Shown here in pieces: positions 14,782 through 24,306 of a DNA stretch of 28,483 bases (positions are counted from its first letter, which is position 1; the number at the start of each line of letters is the position of its first letter). The notes under the pieces were generated by a model, which was not told where the DNA came from, did not search any database, and worked only from the letters and a program-made list of their open reading frames with translations. Source of the DNA: an uncultured Clostridia bacterium (GTDB lineage: Bacteria; Bacillota; Clostridia; Christensenellales; UBA3700); the NCBI GenBank assembly GCA_948471525.1, contig CAOKSY010000014.1, positions 1 to 28,483 on the forward strand, given 5' to 3'. A program made the translations under genes and the position numbers.

Positions 14782-16587
14782 ATGGCAAATACTACAAACA
14801 AGAAAGTATTGGAATTTGTCGAAGGCAGAGCCAAACTCGGCAAGGCTGCCAACGTCGTTTGGATCACGGGCGATGAGGCGCAGTACGACGCTTTGACAAA
14901 AGAAGCTATTTCTACCGGAGAAATGATCGAACTCAATCAGAAGACGTTGCCGGGTTGCTTGTTGCACCGCACGAAACCCAACGACGTTGCCCGCGTAGAA
15001 GGCAGAACTTTCATTTGCTCGCGCAAAGAAGAGGATTGCGGTCCTACCAACAACTGGTGGAATCCGTCCGAAGCGTACGCTAAACTCGAGAGCATTCTCG
15101 CAGGCGCTTACGAGGGACGTACTATGTACGTTATCCCGTTCTCCATGGGTCCCGTCGGCGGTCCTATCTCCAAGGTCGGTATCGAGGTCACCGATTCTAT
15201 CTATGTCGTATTGAACATGAGAATCATGACCAGAGTAGGCAACGACGTTCTCGCTGCGCTCGGCGACAGCAACGACTTCGTAAGAGGTACGCACGCTAAA
15301 TGCAACGTAGATCCCGAAGAGAGATATATCTGTCAGTTCCCCGAGGACAACGCTATTATCTCCGTCAACAGCGCTTACGGCGGCAACGTTTTGCTCGGCA
15401 AGAAGTGCTTTGCTTTGAGAATCGCTTCCTATCAGGGTAAAAACGAAATGTGGATGGCTGAGCATATGCTCATTCTCGGTATCGAGAAACCCAACAAAGA
15501 GACAGTATATATGTGCGCGGCGTTCCCGTCCGCTTGCGGTAAGACCAACCTCGCGATGCTTATCCCGCCGGAAGGTTATAGAAAGAACGGATACAAGGTA
15601 TTCACCGTCGGCGACGATATCGCTTGGATAAAGAAAGGACCGGACGGCAGACTTTACGCTATCAATCCCGAAAACGGATTCTTCGGCGTTGCTCCCGGCA
15701 CGAACTCCAAGTCCAACTACAACGCGCTTGCTTCTACGAGAAAGAACACTATCTTTACAAACGTTGCGCTCAATCCCGAGACGATGGAAGTATGGTGGGA
15801 AGCTCTCGAGAAAGACGCGGCAGACAAGAAAAAGCCTTCCTTCCTCATCGATTGGACGGGCAAAGATTGGACTCCCGAAACAGTGGACGCGGAAGGCAAG
15901 CCCGTCAAGGCGGCTCACCCCAACTCCAGATTTACCGCTCCTGCAAAGAACTGTCCTTGCATTTCTCCCGAATTCGAGAACGGCGCGGGCGTTCCTATCA
16001 GCGCGATCATCTTCGGCGGACGCCGTCCTTCTACGGTACCGCTCGTATATCAGGCTAGAAACTGGGAACACGGCGTGTTCATCGGCTCTATTATGGGTAG
16101 TGAGACGACTGCTGCCGCTACCGGAGCTGTCGGCGTAGTACGTCGCGATCCGATGGCTATGCGTCCTTTCTGCGGATATCATATGGGCGACTACTTCAAG
16201 CACTGGCTGGATATGGGCAAGTCCGTAGACGTCGACAAGCAGCCTAAGTTCTTCAACGTCAACTGGTTTAGAGTAGACGAAGACGGCAACTTCATCTGGC
16301 CGGGCTTCGGCGATAATATGCGCGTACTCGACTGGATGCTCAAGAGAATCGCAGGTGAAGTCGAGGCAGAGGAGACCGCTATCGGTTACGTGCCCAAGGC
16401 CGAAGACATCAATATCGAAGGTCTTGACGGTTTCTCTATCGATACTCTCAAGGGAATACTCGAGGTTGACAACGCGGCTTGGAAGGTAGAGGCTGACGGT
16501 ATCAAGGAATTCTATAAGTCTTTCGGCGACAAGTTGCCGGCTGAACTTGCTAAGCAAGCAGACGACCTCAAGTCGAGACTTAACTGA
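14782..16587 (+). CDS. pckG: phosphoenolpyruvate carboxykinase (GTP)
   Basis: This enzyme interconverts oxaloacetate plus GTP with phosphoenolpyruvate plus CO2 and GDP. In fermentative Clostridia it can run in either direction. The 601-residue length and motifs are those of the GTP family: AYGGN (198-202), the kinase-1 loop FPSACGKTNLAML (248-260), VGDDIAWI (276-283), FGVAPGTNSKSN (301-312) and FGGRRPSTVPLV. The start is ATG 14782 after AAAGGAG; the frame stays open upstream but without a ribosome site. Codons shift toward AAC, TTC and GTC compared with neighbours, which fits high expression. A single-gene unit bounded by its promoter and terminator. Confidence 0.97.
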   Translation: MANTTNKKVLEFVEGRAKLGKAANVVWITGDEAQYDALTKEAISTGEMIELNQKTLPGCLLHRTKPNDVARVEGRTFICSRKEEDCGPTNNWWNPSEAYAKLESILAGAYEGRTMYVIPFSMGPVGGPISKVGIEVTDSIYVVLNMRIMTRVGNDVLAALGDSNDFVRGTHAKCNVDPEERYICQFPEDNAIISVNSAYGGNVLLGKKCFALRIASYQGKNEMWMAEHMLILGIEKPNKETVYMCAAFPSACGKTNLAMLIPPEGYRKNGYKVFTVGDDIAWIKKGPDGRLYAINPENGFFGVAPGTNSKSNYNALASTRKNTIFTNVALNPETMEVWWEALEKDAADKKKPSFLIDWTGKDWTPETVDAEGKPVKAAHPNSRFTAPAKNCPCISPEFENGAGVPISAIIFGGRRPSTVPLVYQARNWEHGVFIGSIMGSETTAAATGAVGVVRRDPMAMRPFCGYHMGDYFKHWLDMGKSVDVDKQPKFFNVNWFRVDEDGNFIWPGFGDNMRVLDWMLKRIAGEVEAEETAIGYVPKAEDINIEGLDGFSIDTLKGILEVDNAAWKVEADGIKEFYKSFGDKLPAELAKQADDLKSRLN

Positions 16588-16611
16588 TTTTCTTAGTTAT
16601 AAGATCAATAA

Positions 16612-16638
16612 AAGAGCTTGTGTATACAGGCTCTTTTT
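16612..16638 (+). terminator. intrinsic terminator of pckG
   Basis: AAGAGCTTGT (16612-16621) pairs with ACAGGCTCTT (16626-16635) with one wobble, followed by five T residues. Confidence 0.85.
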
Positions 16639-16721
16639 GCATACTTTTTACATGGAATTGACATAACTCGTAACTTTACAAAAATTATACTTTTGACGCC
16701 TAAATTAGCGTCGGTTTGCCA

Positions 16722-16750
16722 TTTACTTTTACATATTTTAATGTTATATT
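16722..16750 (+). promoter_or_regulatory. probable promoter of the MMPL exporter gene
   Basis: TTTACT (16722-16727), a 17-base spacer, then TATATT (16745-16750) with a TG extended -10 at 16742-16743. This leaves a leader of about 25 bases. Confidence 0.55.
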
Positions 16751-16781
16751 AATAATATAATATCAGCGGCGGTGACGTAGT

Positions 16782-19202
16782 ATGAAAAAGAGAATGGACG
16801 GATTTGCAAAGTTTATTACAAGACATAAGATACTCATCGTATCGCTTGCTTTGCTTTTGACGGTGCTTTCTCTCGTCGCATTGACGTTTGTACAGGTAAA
16901 TTCCAATATCTTTGATTATCTTCCCGACGATATGACTATGAGCCAAGGCTTGAGCTATATAAAGAAGGCTTTCGGTATGGACGGCGACGCAATGGTAGGC
17001 ATAAGCGGCATCAAATATTCCGAGGTCAAAGAAGTCGCGGCTGAAATATCCAAACTCGAAGGTATAAGCGACGGCGGAGTGCTGTGGCTGGGGTCTATGT
17101 ATGAGATGAAAAATCTCGATATGGAGGATATGCTTGCGCAGTACGAAGACGACAGGTTTCTTCGCGATACTATAGAAAGTATGCTCAATAAATACGGCTA
17201 TTCGCTGTGGAGCAACAAGACCGACGCCGATGGCAATAAATATCAGAATATAAAGGACGTCGACGTTGCCTCGATGGTAGACGAGATGCTTGCCAAAGAG
17301 GACGTGAGCAAATTGTTTTTCCCTCAAAATTCCGTTTCGGTGGAAGAAGCGGTCGAGAATGATATTGCAGGCAATTACGTGCTTGTAATTCAGCTCAACG
17401 TGCCTTCTGCGTCAAAACCTGCTATGAAGGCGCTTGACGGCATAGATAAGATACTTGAAAATTACGACAGTTCGATAGGCGGCAGCGCAAAGATAATAAA
17501 AGACCTTTTTGACAGTACCATCAACGAAATGTGGAAATATATCGTCATTGCCGTATTGGTAATGTTTGTGATACTTTTACTCACTACCGACAATCTCGTA
17601 GAGCCGTTTATCCTTATGCTGACGCTGGGAATAGCCGTGCTGATAAATATGGGCACCAATTTGATCTTCGGATCTATATCGGTCATAACGTTCTCGGCGT
17701 CTTCTGTATTGCAGCTTGGATTGTCGATGGACTATGCGATCTTCCTTATACATTCGTTTAAAGAAGAGCGGCGTCACGCGCTTACGGACGAGCAAGCCAT
17801 GCGCACGGCGATACCAAAGGCGTTTTCCACGATCACGGCGTCGTCGCTGACTACCGTCGGCGGATCTCTCGCGCTGTTGTTTATGAGATTCGGCATAGGC
17901 GTAGATTTGGGACTCGTATTGGCAAAGGGCGTGTTCCTGTCTTTGGTGACGATAATAATCGTACTGCCGTGTCTCATTCTCATGACTAGAAAATGGCAGG
18001 AAAAATCCACTCATATGCAGGCTATACCCAAGTTGCATACGGTTGCAAGTTTTTCCGTAAAACACAGAAAAATCTTTGCGGCGATATTTGCGATACTGTT
18101 TATCCCCGCTATAATATTGCAGTCCAAAATAGATCTTAATTACGTGAAATTCAGCGATACTCCCAAGGAGCAGACTCAGATCGACAAGGTTGTAGAGAGT
18201 ATGTCCAACGCCGTAATAGTCGCATTGCCCATTTCTTATTCGGACAGCGAACTGCAAGCGGATAATATAAAGAACCATACGCTCAGAGATAAAAACCAGC
18301 AATTTATAGAAGAAGTGAAGAATGAATCGACCGGCAACGTGCTGTGCGTAATGGGCGTGTATTCGATAATCCCCGAGGAATATTATTCGCTGACGGAATT
18401 TCTGTGCAGTCTAATGAACAACAAACTTATAGCCTCGCAGTTGCCGCCCGAAGCGTCTACGCTAAAGGGCTTGGCGGGAGACAATCACGCGCTGTATTTT
18501 ATAATGGTAGAGGACGAGGCGGAGAGCGAAAAGACCGCGCAGACGCTCAACAATATAAAAGCGTCGCTGGAGAAGTACTTCGGAGACGACTACTATATCA
18601 CCGGTATGGCGCAGGCGAAGTCAGATCTTGCGTCGATAACTCCGCGCGACTTCAACGTGATCACTATTGTGTCAGTGCTGATAATATTCGTAATACTTCT
18701 TCTCACGATAAAGTCTTTCAAGATGTCCGCGCTGATAATCATAGTCATCGAATTCGGTATATTCATAAATTTGGCGATAAATGCGCTTACCGGCGCGCCG
18801 ATCAACTTTATGGGATACATTATAATCTCATCCATTCAGTTGGGCGCGACGGTGGATTACGCGATACTGTTTTCCGTAAAATACAAGAACTATATCACCT
18901 TTATGCCGGCGAGAGAAGCCGCGTACAAATCGCTCAGCGAGTGCATGCAGTCCGTGCTGACGTCTGTGGCGATAATGTCGGGTTGCTGTCTGTCGGTAGG
19001 CATGGTCACCGCCAATCTCATCGCGAGAGAGATTACCGTCCTCATAGCAAGGGGCAGTATGATAAGCGGTCTGTTGGTGCTGTTTGTACTTCCGAGCGTA
19101 ATGATACTTTCGACGGGAAGAGTGGCAAAACTCACCAGAGTGGGCAAGAAGGCGGCGAAGGTGCAGAAAAAAGTCATCAGCAAAAGCGCAGCGAAGAAAT
19201 AG
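16782..19202 (+). CDS. MMPL/RND-family membrane transporter
   Basis: The 806-residue inner-membrane protein has the two-fold RND layout. A first membrane helix (about 17-38) and an extracytoplasmic loop (about 39-245) precede a bundle from 251 to 400. A second helix (about 431-448) and loop (449-623) precede a second bundle from 626 to about 780. Each bundle has the Asp-Tyr pair used for proton coupling in MMPL proteins: GLSMDYAIFLIHSF (about 313-326) and GATVDYAILFSVKY (about 688-701). The basic C-terminal tail ends in KKVISKSAAKK. The substrate is not predictable; family members export lipids or hydrophobic compounds. The start has GGTGA upstream. It is transcribed alone and ends in a bidirectional terminator. 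Confidence 0.88.
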   Translation: MKKRMDGFAKFITRHKILIVSLALLLTVLSLVALTFVQVNSNIFDYLPDDMTMSQGLSYIKKAFGMDGDAMVGISGIKYSEVKEVAAEISKLEGISDGGVLWLGSMYEMKNLDMEDMLAQYEDDRFLRDTIESMLNKYGYSLWSNKTDADGNKYQNIKDVDVASMVDEMLAKEDVSKLFFPQNSVSVEEAVENDIAGNYVLVIQLNVPSASKPAMKALDGIDKILENYDSSIGGSAKIIKDLFDSTINEMWKYIVIAVLVMFVILLLTTDNLVEPFILMLTLGIAVLINMGTNLIFGSISVITFSASSVLQLGLSMDYAIFLIHSFKEERRHALTDEQAMRTAIPKAFSTITASSLTTVGGSLALLFMRFGIGVDLGLVLAKGVFLSLVTIIIVLPCLILMTRKWQEKSTHMQAIPKLHTVASFSVKHRKIFAAIFAILFIPAIILQSKIDLNYVKFSDTPKEQTQIDKVVESMSNAVIVALPISYSDSELQADNIKNHTLRDKNQQFIEEVKNESTGNVLCVMGVYSIIPEEYYSLTEFLCSLMNNKLIASQLPPEASTLKGLAGDNHALYFIMVEDEAESEKTAQTLNNIKASLEKYFGDDYYITGMAQAKSDLASITPRDFNVITIVSVLIIFVILLLTIKSFKMSALIIIVIEFGIFINLAINALTGAPINFMGYIIISSIQLGATVDYAILFSVKYKNYITFMPAREAAYKSLSECMQSVLTSVAIMSGCCLSVGMVTANLIAREITVLIARGSMISGLLVLFVLPSVMILSTGRVAKLTRVGKKAAKVQKKVISKSAAKK

Positions 19203-19221
19203 AATAACTTTTAAGGCATAA

Positions 19222-19250
19222 AAAAACAGGCTTGCAAAAAGCCTGTTTTT
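19222..19250. terminator. bidirectional terminator between the MMPL gene and serA
   Basis: AAAAACAGGCTT (19222-19233) pairs exactly with AAGCCTGTTTTT (19239-19250) around a GCAAA loop, with T-runs in both directions. Confidence 0.92.
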
Positions 19251-19266
19251 TTATTGTTTTGATTTA

Positions 19267-20394
19267 TCAAAGAACTCTTACCTTTAATGCCTTGGCTTGC
19301 AGAGCCGCTATTGCATTTTCGTCGACTTCGCCTGCGAGGTCGGCAATGACGTAGGCTATGTTGCCGCGCGTAGCGCTTGCAATCGAAGCGATGTTTTTGA
19401 GCGCGGAAGTGACGTCTGCGACCGCATTGGCGGTATCGTTGGAGATAACGCATACGCGGCGCTTGCCGTTGCGCTCCGCCTGAAGTCTGGGGAAGTTGAC
19501 GCTGTTGACGATATTGCCGTTCTCGAGATAATCCTTGAGTTGATTGGCTGCCATTACAGCGCAGTTGTCTTCCGCTTCCGCGGTGGAGGCACCGAGATGG
19601 GGTATAGTAATCACGCCGTCTACGCCGAGCAATTCGTCGCAGGGAAGATCTGTGACGTATTTAGCCACCTTTCCGTCCGCGATAGCTTTCTTTACGTCGT
19701 CGTTGTTGACGAGTTCGCCTCTGGCGAGGTTGATTATCCTTACTCCGTATTTCATAAGAGCGATAGTATCTTTGTTGATAGAATTCTTAGTCTGCGGCGT
19801 AGCAGGTACGTGCAGAGTGATATAATCGCAATTTTTGTATATATCGTTTATATCGGAAGTGAGAGTGATCGCAAGATCGGTAGAAGTGACGAAAGGATCG
19901 TAGGCGATGACTTTCATTCCCAGCGCGAGTACTGCGTTGGCAACAAGCTTGCCTATTGCGCCGAGACCTACTATACCCAACGTTCTGCCGAAGATCTCCT
20001 GACCGACAAAAGCTTTTTTGCCTTTCTCGACTTGTTTGGCGACCTCGCCGTTTTTCTCTAGATTCTGAGTCCACTCGATACCTTCATAGAGTTTTCTGGA
20101 GGATACGAGCAGAGCAAAGAGTACTAGTTCTTTTACTGCGTTGGCGTTGGCGCCCGGCGTATTGAAGACGCATACGCCTTTTTCGCTCATCTTGTCTAGG
20201 GGGATATTATTCACGCCCGCGCCCGCTCTTGCGACTGCTATCGCGCTGTCGGGCATAGCGTATTCGTGCATTGAAAAACTTCTCAATATTATTGCGCAAG
20301 GATCTTTTGCGTCGCTTGTCACGTTATAGCTGTCGGGAGTGAGTATCGCTCCGACTTTGCCGCTGATTTCGTTGAGCTTTAGTATCTCTTTCAT
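19267..20394 (-). CDS. serA: D-3-phosphoglycerate dehydrogenase
   Basis: It oxidises 3-phosphoglycerate to 3-phosphohydroxypyruvate with NAD, the first step of serine synthesis. The 375-residue product has GAGVNNIP (58-65), the NAD loop GIVGLGAIG (140-148), the catalytic arginine in INLARGEL (221-228) and the catalytic histidine in IPHLGAST (274-281). A small C-terminal region (about 313-375) has the size and pattern of an ACT domain, which often senses serine. The start is supported by GGAGG on the minus strand. It lies 14 bases after serC in one operon; no serB is seen in the window. Confidence 0.92.
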   Translation of the reverse strand: MKEILKLNEISGKVGAILTPDSYNVTSDAKDPCAIILRSFSMHEYAMPDSAIAVARAGAGVNNIPLDKMSEKGVCVFNTPGANANAVKELVLFALLVSSRKLYEGIEWTQNLEKNGEVAKQVEKGKKAFVGQEIFGRTLGIVGLGAIGKLVANAVLALGMKVIAYDPFVTSTDLAITLTSDINDIYKNCDYITLHVPATPQTKNSINKDTIALMKYGVRIINLARGELVNNDDVKKAIADGKVAKYVTDLPCDELLGVDGVITIPHLGASTAEAEDNCAVMAANQLKDYLENGNIVNSVNFPRLQAERNGKRRVCVISNDTANAVADVTSALKNIASIASATRGNIAYVIADLAGEVDENAIAALQAKALKVRVL

Positions 20395-20408
20395 AAATAC
20401 CTCCGATA

Positions 20409-21479
20409 TTACTTATTGGCGATCTCGAATTTCTTCATGAAATCGATAAGTTTTTTGACGCCTTCCACAGGCATAGCGTTGTAGATAGAAGCGCGCATAC
20501 CGCCGACGAGTCTGTGTCCTTTGATGGATACGAGACCTTCTGCCGCGGCCTCTTTGACAAACTTGGCGTCGAGATCGGGATCGGGAGTGACGAACGGCAC
20601 GTTCATAAGCGAACGGTCTTCCTTAGCCACGCCGTTGGAAAAGAAATCGGAATTGTCTACGAAGTCGTAGAGAAGCCCCGACTTATATTCGTTGACTTTC
20701 TGCATTTCGCTTACGCCGCCGAGTTTTTTGAGATAGCGGAGCGTGAGCATAGCCATATATATCGGGAAGCAGGGCGGAGTATTGTAAAGACTGTTGTTGT
20801 CCGCCTGAGTTTTCCATTTGAGCATAGTCGGGCAAATGGACATACCGTCGGTGATGAGGTCGTTGCGCGCGATAACTATTGTCACGCCTGCCGGAGCAAG
20901 GTTCTTCTGAGCGCCCGCAAAGAGCACGCCGTATTTGGATACGTCGATCTTTTCGCTGAGGATATTCGATGAGATATCGGCTACGATATTTGCTTTGGTC
21001 TCGGGGAGCTTGGTAAATCTGGTGCCGAAGATCGTGTTATTCTGGCAAAGATAGAGATAATCTATGCCGTCTCTTATCTTGAGGTCTTTGGGTATGTAGG
21101 AGAATTTTTTGTCCTCGGAAGAACCCGCTACGGCAATATCGCCGTATTTGATAGCTTCTTTATAAGCTTTTTTTGCGAAGTTGCCGGTGACGATATAATC
21201 GGCTTTGCCGCTTCCCGTAAGAAGATTGAGCGGTACGGCCTCGAATTGCGTCGAACCGCCGCCCTGCACGAAGATCACGCTGTAATTGTCGGGGATCTCC
21301 ATGAGTTCTTTGAGAAGAGCTATGCATTCGTCGTTGATCGCCTCGTACCATTTGGTGCGGTGGCTCATTTCGCAAACACTCATGCCGCTTCCGTTATAAT
21401 CGATAAAGTCTCTCTGCGCTTCTTGCAGTACTTCCAAGGGCAACATGGACGGTCCTGCCGAAAAATTGTAAACTCTCAT
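20409..21479 (-). CDS. serC: phosphoserine aminotransferase
   Basis: It transaminates 3-phosphohydroxypyruvate to 3-phosphoserine with PLP and glutamate. The 356-residue length and the N-terminus VYNFSAGPSMLP are typical. The PLP lysine is Lys192 in LFAGAQKNLAPAG, and QGGGSTQFEA (72-81) is the phosphate loop. The ATG at 21479 is preferred over a GTG two codons upstream because AAAGGAG is spaced 5-7 bases from it. First gene of the serC-serA operon, with its own promoter. Confidence 0.95.
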   Translation of the reverse strand: MRVYNFSAGPSMLPLEVLQEAQRDFIDYNGSGMSVCEMSHRTKWYEAINDECIALLKELMEIPDNYSVIFVQGGGSTQFEAVPLNLLTGSGKADYIVTGNFAKKAYKEAIKYGDIAVAGSSEDKKFSYIPKDLKIRDGIDYLYLCQNNTIFGTRFTKLPETKANIVADISSNILSEKIDVSKYGVLFAGAQKNLAPAGVTIVIARNDLITDGMSICPTMLKWKTQADNNSLYNTPPCFPIYMAMLTLRYLKKLGGVSEMQKVNEYKSGLLYDFVDNSDFFSNGVAKEDRSLMNVPFVTPDPDLDAKFVKEAAAEGLVSIKGHRLVGGMRASIYNAMPVEGVKKLIDFMKKFEIANK

Positions 21480-21489
21480 ATACACTCCT

Positions 21490-21505
21490 TTTGACTTATG
21501 TCAAA
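21490..21505 (-). promoter_or_regulatory. inverted repeat in the serC leader (candidate operator or hairpin)
   Basis: TTTGAC and GTCAAA are separated by 4 bases. The repeat lies between the promoter and the start codon, and its 3' arm overlaps the A residues of the AAAGGAG ribosome site. It could be a repressor site or a small hairpin affecting initiation. Confidence 0.4.
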
Positions 21506-21521
21506 CTTTTGATTCTATAAT

Positions 21522-21550
21522 ATTATAGCACCGAGGCGCGCAGTTTGCAA
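21522..21550 (-). promoter_or_regulatory. sigma-A promoter of serC-serA
   Basis: Minus strand: TTGCAA (21550-21545), a 17-base spacer, then a perfect TATAAT (21527-21522) with a TG extended -10. Confidence 0.88.
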
Positions 21551-21674
21551 ACGGAATGAGCGTCTTTGTATAAAAATTAACGAATTTTGTAGATTTCCCG
21601 AATTTGCGACGTAACGCACATAATTTCCAGATTTACCCACAAACTACTATCGATACAAGCTAAGGAGGACTTAT

Positions 21675-22385
21675 ATGCAAGCGATAATTATGGCGGGAGG
21701 AATGGGAAGCAGACTGAGACCGCTTACCAACGAAGTGCCCAAGCCTTTGGTCAAGATAATAGACAAACCGGTAATGGAGTACGTGATAGAAAATCTCGCC
21801 GCGGGCGGAGTGGACGATATCGCCGTTACGGTGGGCTATAAAGGCGATATGATTATGGATTATTTTGCAGACGGCAGCAAGTGGGACGTAAAGCTCACGT
21901 ATTTCGAAGAGACTCAGCCATTGGGTACCGCAGGGGGAGTGAAGAATGCGGCAGATTTCATAAAAGACGATTTTCTCGTGCTTTCGGCGGACGGACTGAG
22001 TAATATAGACGTCAAAGATTTCTGCGAATTCCACAGATCCCACTCCCAGCAGATCACTATGGCTGTGAGATATATGCAGGACGCGAGGGGCTTCGGACTG
22101 GTGAGGACAGACGAGAGGAATATCATAACTTCTTTTGCCGAAAAACCGAAATTTCTCTGCTCGGGGTTGATAAATATGGGCATATACGCTTTCGACAAGT
22201 CCATTCTCGACGATATTCCCGACGGAAAGTGCGACTTTTCTTACGACGTATTCCCTAGGCACATAGGGGATATACGCGCCTACAACACGCAGTGTTTTTG
22301 GTCGGATATAGGCACGCTTTCGGAATATTATCTGACCAATCATTATGTGAGCATCCATCCCGAAAGTTTTGGCGTAACGTTTTAA
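21675..22385 (+). CDS. sugar-1-phosphate nucleotidyltransferase
   Basis: The 236-residue protein belongs to the NTP_transferase (GT-A fold) family: MAGGMGSRLRPLT (6-18) is the nucleotide-binding loop with KPLV (24-27), and GTAGGVK and a substrate-binding EKP (about 156-158) follow. It makes an NDP-sugar from a sugar-1-phosphate and NTP; the length, with no C-terminal hexapeptide repeats, fits mannose-1-phosphate guanylyltransferase-like or related short enzymes. The metal-binding segment reads LSADGL. The sugar and nucleotide are not certain. TAAGGAGGA gives a very strong ribosome site, and a terminator follows. Confidence 0.85.
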   Translation: MQAIIMAGGMGSRLRPLTNEVPKPLVKIIDKPVMEYVIENLAAGGVDDIAVTVGYKGDMIMDYFADGSKWDVKLTYFEETQPLGTAGGVKNAADFIKDDFLVLSADGLSNIDVKDFCEFHRSHSQQITMAVRYMQDARGFGLVRTDERNIITSFAEKPKFLCSGLINMGIYAFDKSILDDIPDGKCDFSYDVFPRHIGDIRAYNTQCFWSDIGTLSEYYLTNHYVSIHPESFGVTF

Positions 22386-22411
22386 TAGGACAGACGAATA
22401 CGGGTGATCGG

Positions 22412-22444
22412 GAGAGCGAAAGTCAACGGCTTTCGCTCTCTTTT
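22412..22444 (+). terminator. strong intrinsic terminator
   Basis: GAGAGCGAAAG (22412-22422) and CTTTCGCTCTC (22430-22440) form a perfect 11-base-pair stem with a 7-base loop, followed by TTTT. Confidence 0.92.
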
Positions 22445-22481
22445 ATATGGACAAAACGGCTAATTCAAATAGAGAACATAT

Positions 22482-22509
22482 TTTACGAAATTTTTTAAAA
22501 TAGTATAAT
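22482..22509 (+). promoter_or_regulatory. probable promoter of the RNase J operon
   Basis: TTTACG (22482-22487), a 16-base spacer and a perfect TATAAT (22504-22509). The leader would be about 100 bases of AT-rich sequence with no obvious riboswitch fold. Confidence 0.55.
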
Positions 22510-22617
22510 AATCGACAAACTTCGAGTTGTATTTTCTTGTCTTTTCGTTATTTATAATATATAATGTAGTTTGTAATATAGTATCAGTGAATTTAAGTTT
22601 ATTGAAAAGGAGACATT

Positions 22618-24306
22618 TTGGCAAAAAAACAAAAACAGCTCGAAGTCGCATTTTTGGGCGGAGTGGGCGAGATCGGCAAGAATATGACCGCGATATGTTA
22701 CGGCGGCGATATACTTATAGTCGATTGCGGCTCGACTTTTCCGTCCGTTGACGACACTCCGGGCATAGATTTGATAATACCCGATTTTGCGTTTATCAAG
22801 GACAATATAGAAAAAGTAAAGGGAATACTCATCACACACGGACACGAGGATCATATAGGCGGACTGCCTTATCTTCTGTCCGAATGCGGCAACATACCCA
22901 TATACGGAAGCGCGCTTACTATCGCGCTGATAAAGCATAAACTCACGGAAAAGAAGATTCAGATGCCCAAGATGCACGCGGTCAAAGGCGGCGACGTCAA
23001 GAGCATCGGCGCGTTTTCCATAGAATTCGTCAGCGTAACGCACTCGATACTCGGGGCTTTTGCGCTGTCCATATCTTACGGCGGCGGAGTGGTGTTCCAT
23101 ACGGGCGACTATAAGATCGACTATACTCCGGTAGACGGCGAAAGTATAGATCTTGCGCGAATCGCAGATATCGGCAACAGAGGCGTCACGCTTATGCTCG
23201 GCGAGTCCACCAACGTGGAGAAAAAGGGCACGACCATATCCGAAAAAGAAGTCGGAGTTACGCTTGAGAAGATAATCGAGACGCATACCGACAAGAGAAT
23301 AATTATCGCGACTTTCGCTTCAAACGTCAACCGCGTTCAGCAGATCGTCAAGATATGCGAGAGAGTGGGCAGACGCGTTGCGTTCGACGGCAGGAGCATG
23401 GTCAAGATCTCGGAGATAGCAAAGAGACTGAATATGCTCGACTATGAAGATAATACCGTAGTGGACATAGAGGATATAAAGGGTATTCAGCCCGAAAAAC
23501 TCTGTATCATCTCCACGGGATCTCAGGGCGAGCCGATGAGCGCGCTGACGAGAATGGCAAACGGCGAGGACAGGGAAGTCGTGATAGGAGACAACGACGT
23601 CGTAGTGATATCATCTCAGCCTATCCCCGGCAACGAAAAGGCGGTCTATACGCTGATCAACAATCTTTATCGCAGAGGGGCTAAAGTACTCTACGGATCG
23701 CTCGAACAGCTGCACGTGTCGGGACACGCGTGTCAGGATGAGTTAAAGCTTATGCTCTCGCTTGTCAAACCCAAGTTTTTCATACCCGTACACGGCGAGT
23801 TCAGACATCTCAAAAAGCACGAGGAGCTTGCGCTCAATCTCGGTCTGAAAAAAGAAAATATAAAGATCGCCGATATAGGCGACAGGATCGCGGTGGACAA
23901 AAAGTCTATGCGTTTTATCGACGGAGTGGAAGCCGGAGAAGTATACGTCGACGGCGACACCAACGTTGATTCGCTCGTTATCAGGGACAGAAAACAGCTC
24001 TCTACCGACGGCGTAGTAATACTTTTGCTCAACATCAACGTAGAGAATAGACAGCTTACTTCGGTGGATATACTGTCGAGAGGAATAGTATTTGAAGAGG
24101 AATTTCTGGAGCAGATCAAGATCTTGGTCGAGGATACTTTTGCCGCGTCGAGCTATAAAAACGAGAGCGATAGAGGCGGACTCAAGAACGGCGTGAGGCG
24201 CAAGGTGGCGAGAGTGATACTCAACAAACTCAAGCAGAGACCTATGATACTGCCGCTTCTTATGGAGCAGGTCAAACAGGACTTGACGGAAGAGGACGAT
24301 CTATGA
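22618..24306 (+). CDS. rnj: ribonuclease J
   Basis: RNase J is a metallo-beta-lactamase/beta-CASP ribonuclease with endonuclease and 5'-3' exonuclease activity, central to RNA decay and maturation in Bacillota. The 562-residue length is usual. Visible motifs are LGGVGEIGKNM (13-23), the zinc motif HGHEDH (74-79), the histidine in FHTGDYKID, the beta-CASP SGHACQDE and PVHGEFRHL. The start is TTG 22618 with AAGGAG at 22607-22612; the next residues (AKKQKQLEVAFLGG) leave no better start. It overlaps trmR by 4 bases. Only one rnj paralogue is in the window. Confidence 0.95.
   Translation: MAKKQKQLEVAFLGGVGEIGKNMTAICYGGDILIVDCGSTFPSVDDTPGIDLIIPDFAFIKDNIEKVKGILITHGHEDHIGGLPYLLSECGNIPIYGSALTIALIKHKLTEKKIQMPKMHAVKGGDVKSIGAFSIEFVSVTHSILGAFALSISYGGGVVFHTGDYKIDYTPVDGESIDLARIADIGNRGVTLMLGESTNVEKKGTTISEKEVGVTLEKIIETHTDKRIIIATFASNVNRVQQIVKICERVGRRVAFDGRSMVKISEIAKRLNMLDYEDNTVVDIEDIKGIQPEKLCIISTGSQGEPMSALTRMANGEDREVVIGDNDVVVISSQPIPGNEKAVYTLINNLYRRGAKVLYGSLEQLHVSGHACQDELKLMLSLVKPKFFIPVHGEFRHLKKHEELALNLGLKKENIKIADIGDRIAVDKKSMRFIDGVEAGEVYVDGDTNVDSLVIRDRKQLSTDGVVILLLNINVENRQLTSVDILSRGIVFEEEFLEQIKILVEDTFAASSYKNESDRGGLKNGVRRKVARVILNKLKQRPMILPLLMEQVKQDLTEEDDL

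Noticed and set aside
14602..16557. Very long minus-strand open frame (about 650 codons) opposite pckG
   Set aside because: It lies antisense to a clear pckG. The composition is what codon bias in pckG would produce, there is no ribosome site or recognisable domain, and pckG's motifs prove the plus strand is coding.
16658..16690. TTGACA followed by a TTATAC considered as the MMPL gene promoter
   Set aside because: The spacing is 21 bases, too long. The extended -10 site at 16722-16750 fits better.
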